Shown here piece after piece: positions 12,200 to 25,105 of a stretch of DNA of 64,000 nt (its first letter is position 1; every line of letters begins with the position of its first letter). A model generated the notes under the pieces. It was not told where the DNA came from. It did not search any database and saw nothing but the letters and a program-made list of their open reading frames with translations. Origin of the DNA: Acanthosoma haemorrhoidale (taxonomy: Eukaryota > Arthropoda > Insecta > Hemiptera > Acanthosomatidae). The stretch is taken from the NCBI GenBank assembly GCA_930367205.1, contig OV884011.1, positions 47,133,754 through 47,197,753 of the forward strand, read 5' to 3'. Made by a program: the position numbers and the translations under genes.

Positions 12200-12480
12200 C
12201 TCTATGAGAGCAAACAGGTAGAGGCAAGCAGACAGTGTGCGACCGCGGAGGGCAGGACGTGGGAGAGGACGGGCTGAATGAGGGTAACCCGACCCGACAG
12301 TTCCTACCGGCATTCAGCACTCGAGGTGTGTTTTGATGGCTTCAGACCGTAGTACGCATACAACAGCACGAGTCACGCTTTATCTAGGGCCGTGCTCATC
12401 TGTCACAACTGCCACAGCCCCTCCGATGTCAGCGCATTTCAGATCTGAGCGTCAGCGCGCATTAACCGTAACGTAATACA
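12200..12480. other. GC-richer non-coding island
   Basis: Composition rises well above the surroundings, with no open frame of note. Near its right end it contains CATCTG and CAACTG E-box-like hexamers within about 15 bases. It may be regulatory DNA or an unrecognised repeat; nothing in the sequence decides. Confidence 0.3.
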
Positions 12481-13740
12481 AATCAACACTGTAACATCAA
12501 AGGCTAAACATCTCTAAAGAACTAGTACGTAATACCTTCCATATAGTGATATTTGACAAAACTCAGAGATATACTATGGAAATGGAAGCGGTCACATATG
12601 TTCCATGCCCTAGTATGCGCACGTTTTATTTTTGAACTTTTTTTATTTTTGTTTGTGGCCCATGGTCTGAAACCGGGCCATTTCAAGTAGATCTTCTTTG
12701 GATAATAATTATATTTTGTTCGAAAAATACAGAAAGTAGAAACTGAATAAACAATATCGAGCGATACTCACGGTCATCCGCTCGGGGGCCTTAAGTACTT
12801 ATTTAATGACTATTAACAATATAAATATAATCTTATCCCAAAACTAAATGAGAGTAGAAACTCTCCTTTTGAGCTTGCAGAGGGGATATTATATAATATC
12901 TAAAAAAGTCTATATTATTTGAATCAATAAAATGATATATAATATAACATAATATAGGATATATAAAATCGAAATTGAAGTATATGCTTGCGTATGACTA
13001 TGCGGAGCGCCCTAGACGAATGTTTGTAATTTATTTATCTTTTAAACTCCCTAAACGCCATGTTTATCTATAAATGGCGTTGGGCAATGAAATAATAATA
13101 CTAGTTAACTAACAAAAACCTACATAATAAAATAAAATAAAATAATAATAGTAATACTTAATAAAATTAAGTTAAATAAATATAAAGTTAATTTAATGTT
13201 ATTCCAACAGGATATGTTTTGCGCGTTTCTACAAACATACTGCGTATCTTTTGAGGGATTGTTTACTGTAATTCCATATTTCTCTGGGTCTTGTCTGATT
13301 GTTTTTTTCTTTTTAATTGTTACCGACTTGAATTTATTCATGTAATTTTTGAGCTTCAATGTAATTGTTTGTATAATGTATAAACGAAATAAAAGACGTT
13401 GAAAGTGAGAAAAGCATTCCGAAATTCCGTACCTTTCGCCGTCTTATTCTCTTCGGCTAGTCATTATTATGAAATAACTTCAGTTTGAACTTCGAGTGTT
13501 AATGTATTGTGTTCCGGTCCATTTTTAATATCAATTATATTCCATTAGAATAATCAATCTAAGCCACTATCGGTAATCTAAGGTTTTTTGATAAATACAT
13601 TAAATGTTCCCCCTCCTTTTATCCATATTTCATGACAAGGCGAGAAAATGGTTAGCAAACAAAATTGTTATTTATATTATGTTATTATTGCCGTATATTG
13701 AGCCATAACGAACAACCATTTTCAGCGGTTGGTGAAGGAA
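12481..13740. other. Intergenic, AT-rich, no gene seen
   Basis: Low-complexity A/T sequence with ATA-rich runs around 12890-12970 and AATA-type repeats at 13125-13160. No coding signal. Confidence 0.45.
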
Positions 13741-14215
13741 GGATATTAAATATTCAAAGGGGGCGGGCTAACTCTGCTAAAGTGCTCTATCGATTTTACT
13801 AATTAGCGCAGGCCGCGGATATGTGGCAAAGAAACAGATGAATTATAAAAAAAAATAATTCTGGCGTCTAGGCCCCAACCCCTCCGCCCCCTCCACCCCG
13901 GCGGTCCCTCGTTAAGGAAAGCATAATTAAAAGGGAGCCTGAGAGAGGTTTAGTAATTACTAGCTCGCACAATGCGGCTACTAACGAATCGGCACCTCTT
14001 CATTATGCCGCTGTCTCTGTGCCTCCGGTGTATATATTACTGCCCTGTCTTTTTATGGGAGTGTCTTCACTACCTGCCCGTATTTGCATTGCCTGCGATA
14101 AGTGGGGGTCGTTATATTGCATTTGAACGATTGCTATCGACTTGTAGCCGATGGATTAATTGGCGTAGACAACGATGGAAAAATTCGGCTTCGAATAACC
14201 CGATCATAAGCTGAA
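13741..14215. promoter_or_regulatory. Candidate conserved enhancer-like island
   Basis: A block of balanced base composition between long A/T tracts. It packs several transcription-factor-type words into a small space: a POU octamer ATTTGCAT (14082-14089), GATAAG (14097-14102), a bicoid/orthodenticle-type GGATTA (14153-14158) overlapping a homeodomain core TTAATTGG (14156-14163), and TTTATGG near 14051. The 80-codon open frame across it lacks family features and is probably incidental. Function is inference; sequence conservation would be the decisive evidence. Confidence 0.35.
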
Positions 14216-16825
14216 AATAACATTGCTATAAAATTTATGAATTAAATCGAGTAAATATATTGAAATAACGGCTTAAGAAAGTAAAGAAAGTACATGATCG
14301 AGGACCACACGTAAGTTTTTTTAACTGTAACTTGATCGGATTATTGTGAAAAATCTTGATTTCTTAAACTAAAATTTACGTCTCTGAAAATGGCTTTTGC
14401 CAAAAAAAAAAAATAATCCTCAAACAAAACATTCTGTATGTTTTTGAATTTAGTTTTCGTTAGTGTCTTAAACGTATTCTCAACGAAGTAGAAAGAAATA
14501 AGAAATGAATTATTGGGGAGGTCCCCCGGGCAGGAGTCCTGGTCTTGCCAATAATATTTTCTTTGTCTGTTAATTATTAATATTAAGAAATGACAGTTTC
14601 TTAGCCAAGTTAGAATAAACCGGTTCAGTTACTAACACAGGGCCGACTTTATTCATGTTTTTAGCTCTAAATTCAACTCAGCATGTTTGCACAAAAAAAT
14701 AACCAATGGGACGAATGAGATCAATGATCACAATTAATTATTGTCAAAATAGAGCAGATTGTAATTTTACTTCAATAAACAATATTATAAGGAAACTTCA
14801 AGGCACCTTATCATAAAAAATTGAGATGTATTATGACAATATCAGTGGTCGCACGGTGTTATCATGGGGAACTCCCTATACCAAAAGTTTAATTATAATC
14901 ACGGGTTCGTATAATATGCCTTCCTGTTTGTGAGTTTTATGACTGTGTTCTTAAAAGTTATTCTGCCGATTTGTTTATGGTGATAAACAAAAAAATAAAA
15001 TGAAAGGAAATCCAAATATGGAAATATATTCAGATAGGAAGACAAATATGTTAAAAATTACGAACCACTAAGTAACTACTAGAGTAAAGCTTTTTTATTA
15101 TAATTGTTTTTATTGTTTCTGTTCTAAAACAGAGAGTGTATTTGTTACATACATACAAATAACGCTATTGCATCCCACTTATAATTACATTGTAATACAA
15201 GATTTTAATAAACATACCATTAGCCATTGCAAATAAAAAAATATCGTTTGGATGATAAATGAAAGTCTTATTTATGATTGCTTTCACTGTGAATACTTTT
15301 TTTGAGATAATAAGACTTAGGTTATTGTAATAATAGTATATTATCAAATAGTGTTTGTATTGGATATGCAGCTAAATACTAATATTTGCATTAAGAATAT
15401 TGTTATTATTACTGAAAAAATGTATTAATTTGATTAACATACAAAGTAGTCTCAACTTTTTTTATGGTTTTAAGTTTAGAACTATAAAAAGTAAGAAAAA
15501 AATAACGCGATCTCGACCTTACGAGTGGCCTCACTGCTAATCATATACTATAGTAATACTGTATAATTTATACATAATTTTCATTAATTATAATAATTGT
15601 AATAATACAGACAATGTTAAGGAGTCGCGTGTTCCATTTTAGTGAAATAGCAAGAGAGGTTGTGAAATCAAGTCACATTAAAATAAGATAGATAAATGTT
15701 AGAAATAATATGTATATATGTTAGTATGTATAAATGTTAGATAAAAGATAGAAATAGAGAAACAAACGGAGAAGATCACACAAGAAGTCGTATCGTAGCT
15801 TGTTATCATAATAAATAAAACAGTATCTCCAAATTAATACTACTAAATCAAAGATTGTAGGAGTTAAAAACTATCTCTAATATTACAATAGCTGTAGTGA
15901 AAAGCTAATTTTTTTTAATAATATAATGACTTAAAATAACCCTTTATCAACATTTCTTGCTATAAGTTATTCGTGATCCTAACTTGAATAAGAAAACCCA
16001 TAAACGTTTGTTAAAAAAAATGTAATATAGGAAAAGGTGAATTTGTAAATAGTCTGTTAGATAAAACCCATGATGGTAGATCATTAGATTGGTTACCTAA
16101 TCCAATTTATTGTATAAAGTGATCAGGAACATTTTTTATAATATTATATGAATGAAACAGTACATATACATATATAAACAGTGCTATAAATACTATCTAT
16201 AATATATATATATATACATCCGTTCAGAATATAATTTAGGAATCGGAATCTAGTTGTGATCATATTTTCATATGATGATGACGAAACTTTTTCCTGAAAT
16301 AAAACTTTTTGCTGTATATAGTATTCAAGCATTACGATAAAACAAAAGTAATTCAAAATAACATATATTATATATTTATATAATTTAAGTATTATAACTG
16401 GATGGATCCGTTTAGTTTAATTTTATCACACCTTTTTTCAAAACTACCGAATATTACAAACAAAAACCTAATTAAACTAACGTGTTTTATGGATTGTATT
16501 CACAGCTGAATATTAAAAATAAAGGGGCATTTAAAAAAAAAAGGGTAGTGCATGATTAGGGTATTCACAGTGTGTCTATTTATTCATGCATAGCATGCAT
16601 AGTATGCCTGAATTTATTCAGGAGAAATGTAAATCATTTTATGGTTGAAACTTTGTCTGGTTGGGCTTTTCCGAAATTTCAAATACTGTATTTTATTCCA
16701 ATATTTTTATCAATGAAATACACTAGCATATCACTCTTTACCATATACATGCATGTACGAGAGTTTTTTTTTTTTTTAAGTTATGCATTAACAATAATAT
16801 ATATTATGTGTGTTTTATAACTACC
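14216..16825. other. Intergenic, AT-rich, no gene seen
   Basis: Very AT-rich with an (AT)n stretch near 16200-16216. No recognisable coding or structural RNA signal. Confidence 0.45.
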
Positions 16826-16985
16826 ACTGAGTGACAATGGTCAACGAAAGTGACAAGGTCGGGATCTGAACCCATACTATATATACCGATAGCCTAGAGT
16901 TGAAGATGTCTCCAACGGTAATCAGAGGTTTCCGCGTTTCCTGGACGGGTTTCCCCTCCCCAAGGAGACAGTCCCGTCAATTTAT
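16826..16985 (-). repeat. Possible tRNA-derived SINE remnant
   Basis: On the minus strand, GGTTCAGATCC near 16870 resembles a pol III B box, followed by CCGACCTTGTCA. The same arrangement, a B-box-like word followed by CCGGTCCTGTCA, occurs near 44510-44540. The A box is poor here. Too decayed for a firm call. Confidence 0.25.
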
Positions 16986-17589
16986 CATGTAACAATTATT
17001 TATGTAATTTTTAACGTAAATTTAAATACAATGTTCATAAAGAATCAGTTCATATAGTTCAACAAATGATTCATAAAACATGTACCGGATATAAAACTCA
17101 GTTCTGTATGTCATATATATTTTGCAAATAATTTTACAGATGATTTTATTTATCCCAGTTACGGTTTAACTTGAAGCCATCAACTTCTCATCCAATCACC
17201 CTTTTGTCAGATTATATAGTTGAGGGGTTCAAACAAATAAATAAGTAACAAGTATTGTGCCACGGTGGGCTTAAATACTAGTTAAAGAAAGTCGATGTTC
17301 CAAAATATTTTAAAAATTGAGATTAAAAGTTCAATTATATATGTGACTCATTAAGGCTCAGTTTTGCCTTAATTCCTTTGTTTTCAGATTTTAACAAACC
17401 TATTTTATAACAATAAAAAAGTAACAAACCTTATTTACAGAATTAAATATTTAACAGAAAATGTTTTAAAATTAAATAATAAGTATTTACAAGTTAAATT
17501 AAAATGTTTAAAATAAATATGACTATTTACAAAATAATAGACATATTTACAGTTTAAATTAGAATGATATTTAGCTAAATTTTTAATAA
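16986..17589. other. Intergenic, no gene seen
   Basis: AT-rich sequence with no coding signal, leading into the LINE tail to its right. Confidence 0.45.
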
Positions 17590-18215
17590 AGATTTATTTT
17601 TTTTAGTTCAGATACACGTTGTTCGTTCTTTTGTTGAACGTATCTTTTGAGGTAATTTTTGTTGTAGCTGCAAATCTCTCGAATTAGTGGATTTCTTGAA
17701 GCTATTGTTTTATTTAAATAGTTTTCTGTTAGAGAATAAACAAATTCTTGAATTGTCGAGAGTCGTAATTTGTTAAGTATAGTGGTTATTTTGATGTAAC
17801 GGGGCTAATTGTTGATAATGCGCATCCCTAGATTTTGGACTCTTTCAAGATGGTTATTTTTGCAGGTGGAGCTCTATACTGGCGAAGCATAAGTTATGAG
17901 GGATCGAATGACAGTTTTGTAGAGAATATGTTTGTTGTCGGGACTTAACTGGGATTCTTTGTTAAAATACGGGAACATTTGGTATAAGATTCTTTGCTTC
18001 GTCAGTTTTCTTGTTGACGTGTTCTGTGAATAATAGGGATCTGTCTATGGTGAAGCCTAGATATTGAACTAATTTGAAACACGGGTTGTGTACGTGGTTT
18101 ATGGGAAGACGGATTATGAACTATTGTATAATTAGAGGAATTAAATCGTTTACCTTCGATTTGACTCTGCCTTTATATGAAGATTTTCCAGCCGCTATTA
18201 ACGTGAGTTCTGTCA
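17590..18215 (-). pseudogene. Jockey-type LINE reverse transcriptase, C-terminal fragment
   Basis: Minus-strand translation gives VQYLGFTIDRSLLFTEHVNK, then, after a frameshift and a stop, LYKTVIRSLITYASPV, a TAG where tryptophan is expected, and ERVQNLGMRIINN. These are the thumb and connection motifs that follow the catalytic domain in non-LTR retrotransposons: xYLGxxxD, LYKxxIRxxxTYxxPxW, and a QxxxxRxIxN motif. Upstream, GWKIFI near 18205 fits the segment before the YLG motif. The catalytic FADD box is not present. Premature stops and frameshifts make it a dead 5'-truncated insertion. It abuts a Tc1 relic on the right. Confidence 0.75.
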
Positions 18216-18573
18216 AGACTGCCAATAGAAAAAAAAGCGATGTTCAATTTAAAAGACTGCTGAGCATGGTCAATATCCAGAATATTGGTCAAATTCCATG
18301 GTTTGTGCGAAACACTTTGGTTCACGGTGGGCTAGTGATGGAGACCGTCGACGAATTAATTTAGAAGATATTTTGAACGTTACAGGAGATTCTGCAGTGA
18401 AGAAACATTCATTGTTCCATCATAATTTCAGAACACTCGAATAATTGCTTAAACTACTGCTGACCTCGAAGGGAGAAACGTTAATTTTAAACTAGGTCTT
18501 TCGTAGGTCGTCTTGTATGTATGCATGTTCTGCAATGGGGGTCTTAAAAAATAATCCAATCGCCCTGAAATTT

Positions 18574-18831
18574 TTAAGCTACTGTAGTATTATTTCGGAC
18601 TTCAGCAACAGATTTCCGCATTATCACTCTATCAACGTTTTGAGTAGTTTTACGGGGCCTTCCACGCCTTTGTCGGTCCCTCGAAACACCTCCTGAATTA
18701 TATTTTTTGAATAACTCACTCACAGTACTTTTACTAACTTTTAACGTTTTAGCGATTTCACGACCAGATTTTCCTTCAAGTGAAAAGCTAATAATTCTTT
18801 CACGGATATCTCTACTTGTATGAGGAACCAT
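18574..18831 (-). pseudogene. Tc1-like transposase, N-terminal DNA-binding region only
   Basis: The frame from the ATG at 18831 begins MVPHTSRDIRERI and continues with GREIAKTLKVSKSTVSELF, the first helix-turn-helix, then RRGRPRKT, the GRPR AT-hook-like linker, and VDRVIMRKS, the start of the second helix-turn-helix. It stops after about 85 residues, whereas family members have about 340. No catalytic DDE segment follows. An in-frame extension upstream to 18921 exists but is not family-like. The retained part could in principle still bind element ends. Confidence 0.78.
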
Positions 18832-19077
18832 TTTAACTAACTGAATGAAAATATTGTCGTGTCTTACCTTAATAAGGATTAATGGGCAAACAAAAACAAA
18901 AATACTCATACCATTAATCATTTTCTCAATTCAAAAATAAATTTTATCAATCTATTATTTTTTAAAATTAATTATGTTCTTATTTAATTCTGTAAAAAAA
19001 AAAGTTATATACTCCTGTTAGTTTTTGAGTATTAAGAAATGTATGTCCTTTCCGGAAACTTTTGACTACTTCGGTAT
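18574..19077 (-). mobile_element. 5' end of a Tc1-like DNA transposon
   Basis: Upstream of the transposase start, the minus strand around 19040-19077 reads TATACCGAAGTAGTC then AAAAGTTTCCGGAAAGGAC, which matches the usual form of Tc1 terminal inverted repeats next to a TA target. Leader plus N-terminal coding sequence are kept and the 3' part is missing. No partner inverted repeat was found to the left, where a LINE relic lies instead. Confidence 0.6.
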
Positions 19078-19080
19078 ATT

Positions 19081-20569
19081 AAGCCGTTAATTGAAATTTA
19101 AAAACGTAACATTAAGTCGGCTTCTTTGTCACTTCCTTGCTCTTTTATGTGTGTGTTATATCCCCCCCCAGGATTAATACACATTAAAAACAGTAACATA
19201 AAAATAGAAGTCAAAGACATTTCCAAAGAAGTCAACGATATGAACCACGTGTTTAATGTGATTCCAACAGTTTCAAACTGGTCAATATTTTTACCTATTT
19301 TTTTTCTTTAAATAAAAAAAGAAATTTTCTGCGATTGTTCAATAATCAAAATTAAGTATTTTTGATTATTCAAGCATTTTTGAAAGTAAATTTTCCACAA
19401 TTATTTATTAAGAATTCAAGAAACTGAGGAGTCTCGTAATTAACTCGATACTGTTTACTCTCCATCTGGCTGTTTTGTTTATGTAAGATCTGTCTCTTTA
19501 ATCTATTTATTGATAAATTAGAGCGATTTCGGCCATTCTTAGACTACAAGCGTTTTGGAGAATCCATGGTAAGTTGTGCCACTACTATTTAAAGGTAAAT
19601 ATACAAACCTTTGATAGAAAAAAAGTTTTTGACCTGTACATAAGAAACTTTCCTTTCTGCTATTAATTACAGTCAACAGGGATGCCAAAATGCAAAGATT
19701 ACTAGATCTACATATAATGTTGTAATTGAGCAAACAAGTTTGAAAAATAAGTAAATATAAAATTTAAAAAAACATCAAGATTGCCATGTTCTTAGAGTCA
19801 GCTAAAACACTAGATTCAACACACAAAGTCGAAATGTACGAAAACTATTCATGCACAGTTGAAATTAGTTGTAAAAATACATTCCTTATACGCCTCTTAA
19901 CAAAAATAATTTGTCAATTTTTTATCAATACATAAAATTTTGAATTATTTATGAACTAAACTTCTGATATATGCAATATGAATATGAATATGAAATATGC
20001 AAAAGTGACATTAAGACTCCTTCTTAAGTACGATGATGCCTAAATATCTTGATGTATTGGATGTACCAGTTCTGTGGTGAATTTCAGTAAAAACTACTGA
20101 GTTGTTTATGAATTATATTTAAGTGCCTTGTAATTGTGTAATTATTTATCTGGGGCCGATGAAATAGCAAAATTTGAGTTTATTTATGATAGAGAAATAG
20201 ATAATTTTAGTGTATTAACTATTATTATACTTACTAATGTTATACTACTATTATTATATTACTATTATTATTAGTTTCAAATTTATGTTAATCATTTTAG
20301 CTAAAAATAGAAAAAAAATAGTAAAGTATAAAGGACAAATCAATCCTAGTTAGCAAAAAAGAAATATTACATAATAAGACACATAATACACATAGTAAGA
20401 AAAAGTTAAATAAATTGGGTTAAAGAAATTAAAAAAAAACCCTTAACATTAATTCATAAAAGATAAATAGACAATATTAAAAATTAAGAAAGATGCCAGC
20501 TAAACATCTGAATATATAGTAAAAAAACATTAAAAAAAAAAATTCATAAAACATAATTGAAAAAATAAA
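19081..20569. other. Intergenic, AT-rich, no gene seen
   Basis: No coding signal. A-rich runs occur at 20430-20580. Confidence 0.45.
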
Positions 20570-21075
20570 TACGTAGATCCTAGTTAGTTAGTATGGATGG
20601 TGAGGAGGCATTGAAATAGGAAGGTTCTGAAGGTTTGTAAAGATGAATGGTAGTGGAGCGAGCGAGGAAGGAACGATTGTATGCTGCTAATTTGTAGGCA
20701 GGACTATAAAGGAGTAGACTGATGATTTGAACTGTAAAATATTGTATATATAAGGGGGGGAGGGATTTATGGTTTGGAAATGGAATGAACCAAGGAAATA
20801 TTGTGCAAAAAATGATGGGAAGACCCGGCATAAAACTCGGCGTAGAAGTGAGAGACATGGGAGCATGGGGAGTCCCAAAGACAAATCTAACGAAGCAGTT
20901 CATGATACGCTTCAATCCAAGCCAGAGTCAATGTGAAGGACGATAAGGGAGGATACAAGGAGTTGGCGTGTAGGCTGGGGTAGGAGAGAGAACGATGGGG
21001 TAGTTTAAGAGAAGCTAAGATTGACAGAACGGGCAATTTTGGAGAAATGTTGGTTCCAGGAGAGGAATTGACTTT
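20570..21075 (-). pseudogene. LINE (CR1/Rex-like) reverse transcriptase C-terminal fragment
   Basis: On the minus strand, SWNQHFSKIARSVNLS is followed by QLLVSSLIVLHIDSGL and LKRIMNCFVRFVFGTP. This matches the post-catalytic region of CR1/Rex-like non-LTR elements (W-x-x-H-I-S-x-I-x-R, then L-V-x-x-L-I-x-P-x-x-D, then RLQRxxNxxVRFIF). Further on, FTNLQNLPISM fits the closing segment. Several frame changes are needed to follow it, so it is a pseudogene. It is a different lineage from the Jockey-type copies elsewhere in the window. Lineage assignment is by motif memory only. Confidence 0.6.
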
Positions 21076-22639
21076 TTACATACATATATTTTGACTAGGG
21101 ACGCATAGTAAAAATTGATTGTGCTTGAACATTTCAAAAACAAATGTTCAAAATGGGTAGGGGATGCTTTGTAGAGTATTAAAATTCATATTTCACTTCC
21201 GTAAATTCCGTGAATTAACTTACAACCGATAGGATAGCACGCCTTTCAGCTCGTAAATATCAACATTTACCTGGGAAACTATTTTCTAAATGTATTCTTG
21301 GGGGATTTTTTTTCATATTTTTCTCTAATTATTTACACGTTTCTTCCCTTGTCTTTATCGCCTGCTTGTCCCTCGGATATGAGGGTTTTCCACTTCTGGA
21401 GCCTCACTAGGCAATAAAAACCTTGTTGTTACTAGACAATCAAGGATCTTTAGGCTAAATTCCTTAAATAATTTATATGTTACCTTGCCCATGTGAAAAA
21501 ATCAGGCCTAAAATTACATTGAAATCTAAAATAGCTTCTCAGACTTGAGAAAGCTTAAAAGCTATTATTTTTTTCATGTCTGCCTTATATTTTTTTAATA
21601 CTTCCGTCATTTCATTCAAATCAAGACATAATCAACATTTTCAAGGTAATAACAGAAATTACGTAAAAAAAAATGAACTTGAATGATTCAGTTCTTTGGA
21701 TAATTTAAGCCTTTTTGTTTTTAACTAACTGCTCAGAAGTTATTGGCGACTTAATTTTTTTTATTTTTCTCCACACGGTCAAAGGAAGTTTCAATATTTT
21801 GTGACATTCATGTGTGACTAACAAAATATTATTCACGTAATTCATTTGTGATATTGATGACCCTAAGAGATGAATAATTTAAGACTCATTGGAGTAGTAT
21901 CCAAAATGCCTACGTCCTGGCTGTTATTCCTTCGGCTGTGTGTATGTACATGTGTTGGCATGTAGTACGATACCAGTCAGAACAATTACTCAGTCAATCT
22001 AAAATTTGGTAAGTTCACATATACTATCTATTATATATAATATGTATATAGTATATGTATAAACTATATACATATACTATATATATACTCTCTATTGCCT
22101 GACCTTTCTGACAAAAGTTTCCCCAAGTCACGTGATTAAGAACACAGATTTTCCCTACGGTTTTGGGCAATTAGAGACGGGTCTTACTTAGAGAACTTTG
22201 AAAATATAAAATAATAAAATTCTTTGTTAGTAAAAAATAGAAATCGGATATTTCGTGCCGTTCCAGCCAACTTAAATAAGGTTTTACATATTGATTTTAC
22301 AGTGATTTTTTAGTTACCGAGATAGTTTAATGAAGTATTTTCGTTTTGAAATATCGGGTATTTTTTAAATAAGTATTTAATAAGGTCATGAATTAATATT
22401 TAAACAATATAGGTGAATCTTATTTTCATCCTACTGAAAAAAAATGGAAAAAAGGAGTTATACTCTCTGCCCATGCATGTCCCTTTCATATACGTATATT
22501 AAAAAAATATATAATTTTTGGGAATACAAAATTTCACATTATTTTTCATAGTGTTAACCCACAACCCGCTAACAACCATTAAAAAAAATTATTTTTTAAA
22601 AAATTTCCAGGCAAATATTTTTATTTATGTTTTCTTTAA
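21076..22639. other. Intergenic, no gene seen
   Basis: AT-rich. A self-complementary TATA/ATAC-rich microsatellite occupies about 22018-22092. No coding-like frame. Confidence 0.45.
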
Positions 22640-22950
22640 ATAGTTCTAAATAAGACATTAGAAATTGCCCCGTTAATCTCATCATACTCAGCCAGTAGAC
22701 TACGCAACCATCCCTTACAGTAACAAACCACCCCATCTGGTGCTCCCCCCCCACAGAAGGGTCTGTAGCAGATTAGGCCTGGAAGAGGGCCTATTGTGCA
22801 GGCACCAGGAGGGGTGGGTGCCGCCATCACTGCAACACAGGGCCGCCATTTTGGCTAATATGTCCTCCCTAAGCCCTTCTCTTCTCTCTGTTGGGACAAT
22901 GTTCCCCTTTAAAATCCCTTTAGCCCTACTCCAGTACCGGCTCTAGTGCT
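22640..22950. other. GC-richer non-coding island with GCCATTTT motif
   Basis: A GC-rich patch in AT-rich surroundings. It includes GCCATTTTGGC at 22845-22855, the core recognised by YY1/Pho-type zinc fingers, and a nearby CCGCCATC. Two overlapping open frames on opposite strands do not look coding. It could be regulatory DNA or part of an unknown repeat. Confidence 0.3.
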
Positions 22951-25016
22951 CAAGAACTCCTTTAATTTATTTACACCCCCAGGGAAAATGTTATCGTGAC
23001 TTAGTGTTCTAGGGGTTACGGTGACTTGGAACAAATTACAGAGGGTCACAGCTTTTTTAATATGCCGAACTACTCGAAATTACTAATTGATCAATAGAAA
23101 AATAATAACACCAAATAAAATTGGCGTAACAGGTATTTTGTTTTAATATCAAGTAATTGATGGATTAATAATAATATGTATATATTATTATATTTCTATT
23201 TTCTTTTATTGAATATTGTTTATATATTCATTTGCTACATACCGTAACCAGGGCAAATATATTTATAATAGATAAAAAATAAAATAAAATTATAAGTAGA
23301 TATATATATATATATATCTGACCACGCCTCTACTCTACAGTCAAACAAATAAAATAATATATCGAAGTGAATTTGATTTTGGAAGCCATTTATTTATTCG
23401 ACCTGCTTGTGTTGATTAATCTAGATTTATAGATTGCTACGTTAAGTGAACTGCGGATTTTTCTTTAAATATACTTCCTCGCGTACTGATCTACTTATTT
23501 ATCTGATATACCAATGTCTAAGGTTACATATGTCCGTTTATATATTTAGCTGACTAACGCACAAACGCCACGCTGTTACGGTCTAGTATAATAATTAGAT
23601 TATTTGACTTCTAGTTAGGGATCTAACTATTCAACTACTGACAGATTTGATTCCTCTATCAAATCCTGAGCGTATTGCATTCGCGTGAAATGATACTAAA
23701 TCTTACTTTACTCAAATAATTTTCTCTTGTCCTAATTGGAATCTAAACTCTAAGTTACTTACCTAAATAAATTAACTTGGTGATCAAAATGGAAGGCTTT
23801 TTGTCTTTATGGCCCTTTTCGTTCCTGTATGCCTTATCACACCTCCTTGCGAATGGGTTAATACGTGATTCTACACTCACTGTTCTTTCTGGCGTTTACT
23901 TTCTTAAAAAAAGTAGGGTTGCAAACTGTCAAATCATTTAGCCATTAAACGACTCTCCGCAACAGATGGAACCCTTAATTTCTGTCTAGAAATCGGCTCG
24001 ATAATTATGATTACATTTTACATCACAAACTAAAATTAACATAGATTATCTTATCTTAGTACGATCTGTTCTAGTGAAATTTTCTTGTGGGCTGCTCCCA
24101 TAACCATCTCTGGCAAAGGTCTATCTTATCCTCTCCCAAACAGAACTGAGCAAGCCTGCCTGTCTCCATGGCCTCCTCCCTACACTCTCCTAGGAAAACT
24201 CTGTGTCCTTTTTCAGTTCCTAACTGAAATCCTTTTCAAGTCAATATATCCTCCCCTATCTCCCCCTCAATTCTCTCGAGCAAGCATTTATACCGGGTTT
24301 CATCTTCTAGATGTTACAAACCTCCCATGAAGAAGGGTTCCAGCCTATTCGATCTATTATCTACTATACTACTAACTATTTGATCTGTTTTGTAGCCGAG
24401 GGCTTTAAGGATCATCGAAAAACTAAATGTGGTTATTTTTACATATCCGCAGGTGCCCGTCGAGGTAGCCTTGTCGTTCGTTAAATCAATCATAAATATA
24501 CAAGGACAATTTTTTTTCTAATTATACTAACAAACTATTAGAGCTAACATATTTACAAAAAAGAAACTTTTGGGCTACTGTAAACTTAAATATATCTTAA
24601 TTTCTACATTATTATAAGCAAGGTATATGAGGAATGTTCCACATATAACACATTTTTATGTTAATTTTATTTCACATCTATATATTTTAAACACCTTTAT
24701 TAGAACCATCTATAATGAAAATGAAAATATAAATGAAATGGTGGTAAATAGTAAGAATTAAAAATAACAGAACACACAAACAATTAACATAAAACTTAAC
24801 TAATGATTAATTAAGGAAAATAAAATAAAGGCATTGATGCTTGAGCTGAACGCACTTATACCACTTGTGATGTCCTAATGAAAATAAACAGTGGAAGCTT
24901 GTATTTTATTAATTTAAGAATTACAAAAAAAAAGAATGAAGCATCGAGAAATAAATAAATATATAATATTTATAATCGAAATCTAACCAAAATCAACCAC
25001 ATCTTATACCTTATGT
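22951..25016. other. Intergenic, no gene seen
   Basis: AT-rich. A short (TA)n tract lies at 23299-23318. A pyrimidine-rich patch near 24085-24330 is open for 81 codons but has no family features. Confidence 0.45.
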
Positions 25017-25105
25017 ATGACATGAATGAGAACATTTATTACAATTACTTATTGCCTAATAAGACAGATTGTAAGTTTATCACGATAAAGTTTTGAATCT
25101 ATACC
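25017..25105 (+). repeat. 3'-terminal fragment of the Jockey-type LINE family
   Basis: Contains CAATTACTTATTGCCTAATA followed by AGATTGTAAGTTTATCACGATAAAG-type sequence, matching the end of the 3' UTR of the plus-strand LINE copy that ends near 37408. No poly(A) is kept. Confidence 0.65.

Noticed and set aside
18074..18364. 96-codon plus-strand frame
   Set aside because: Lies opposite the minus-strand LINE relic for much of its length and has no recognisable domain.
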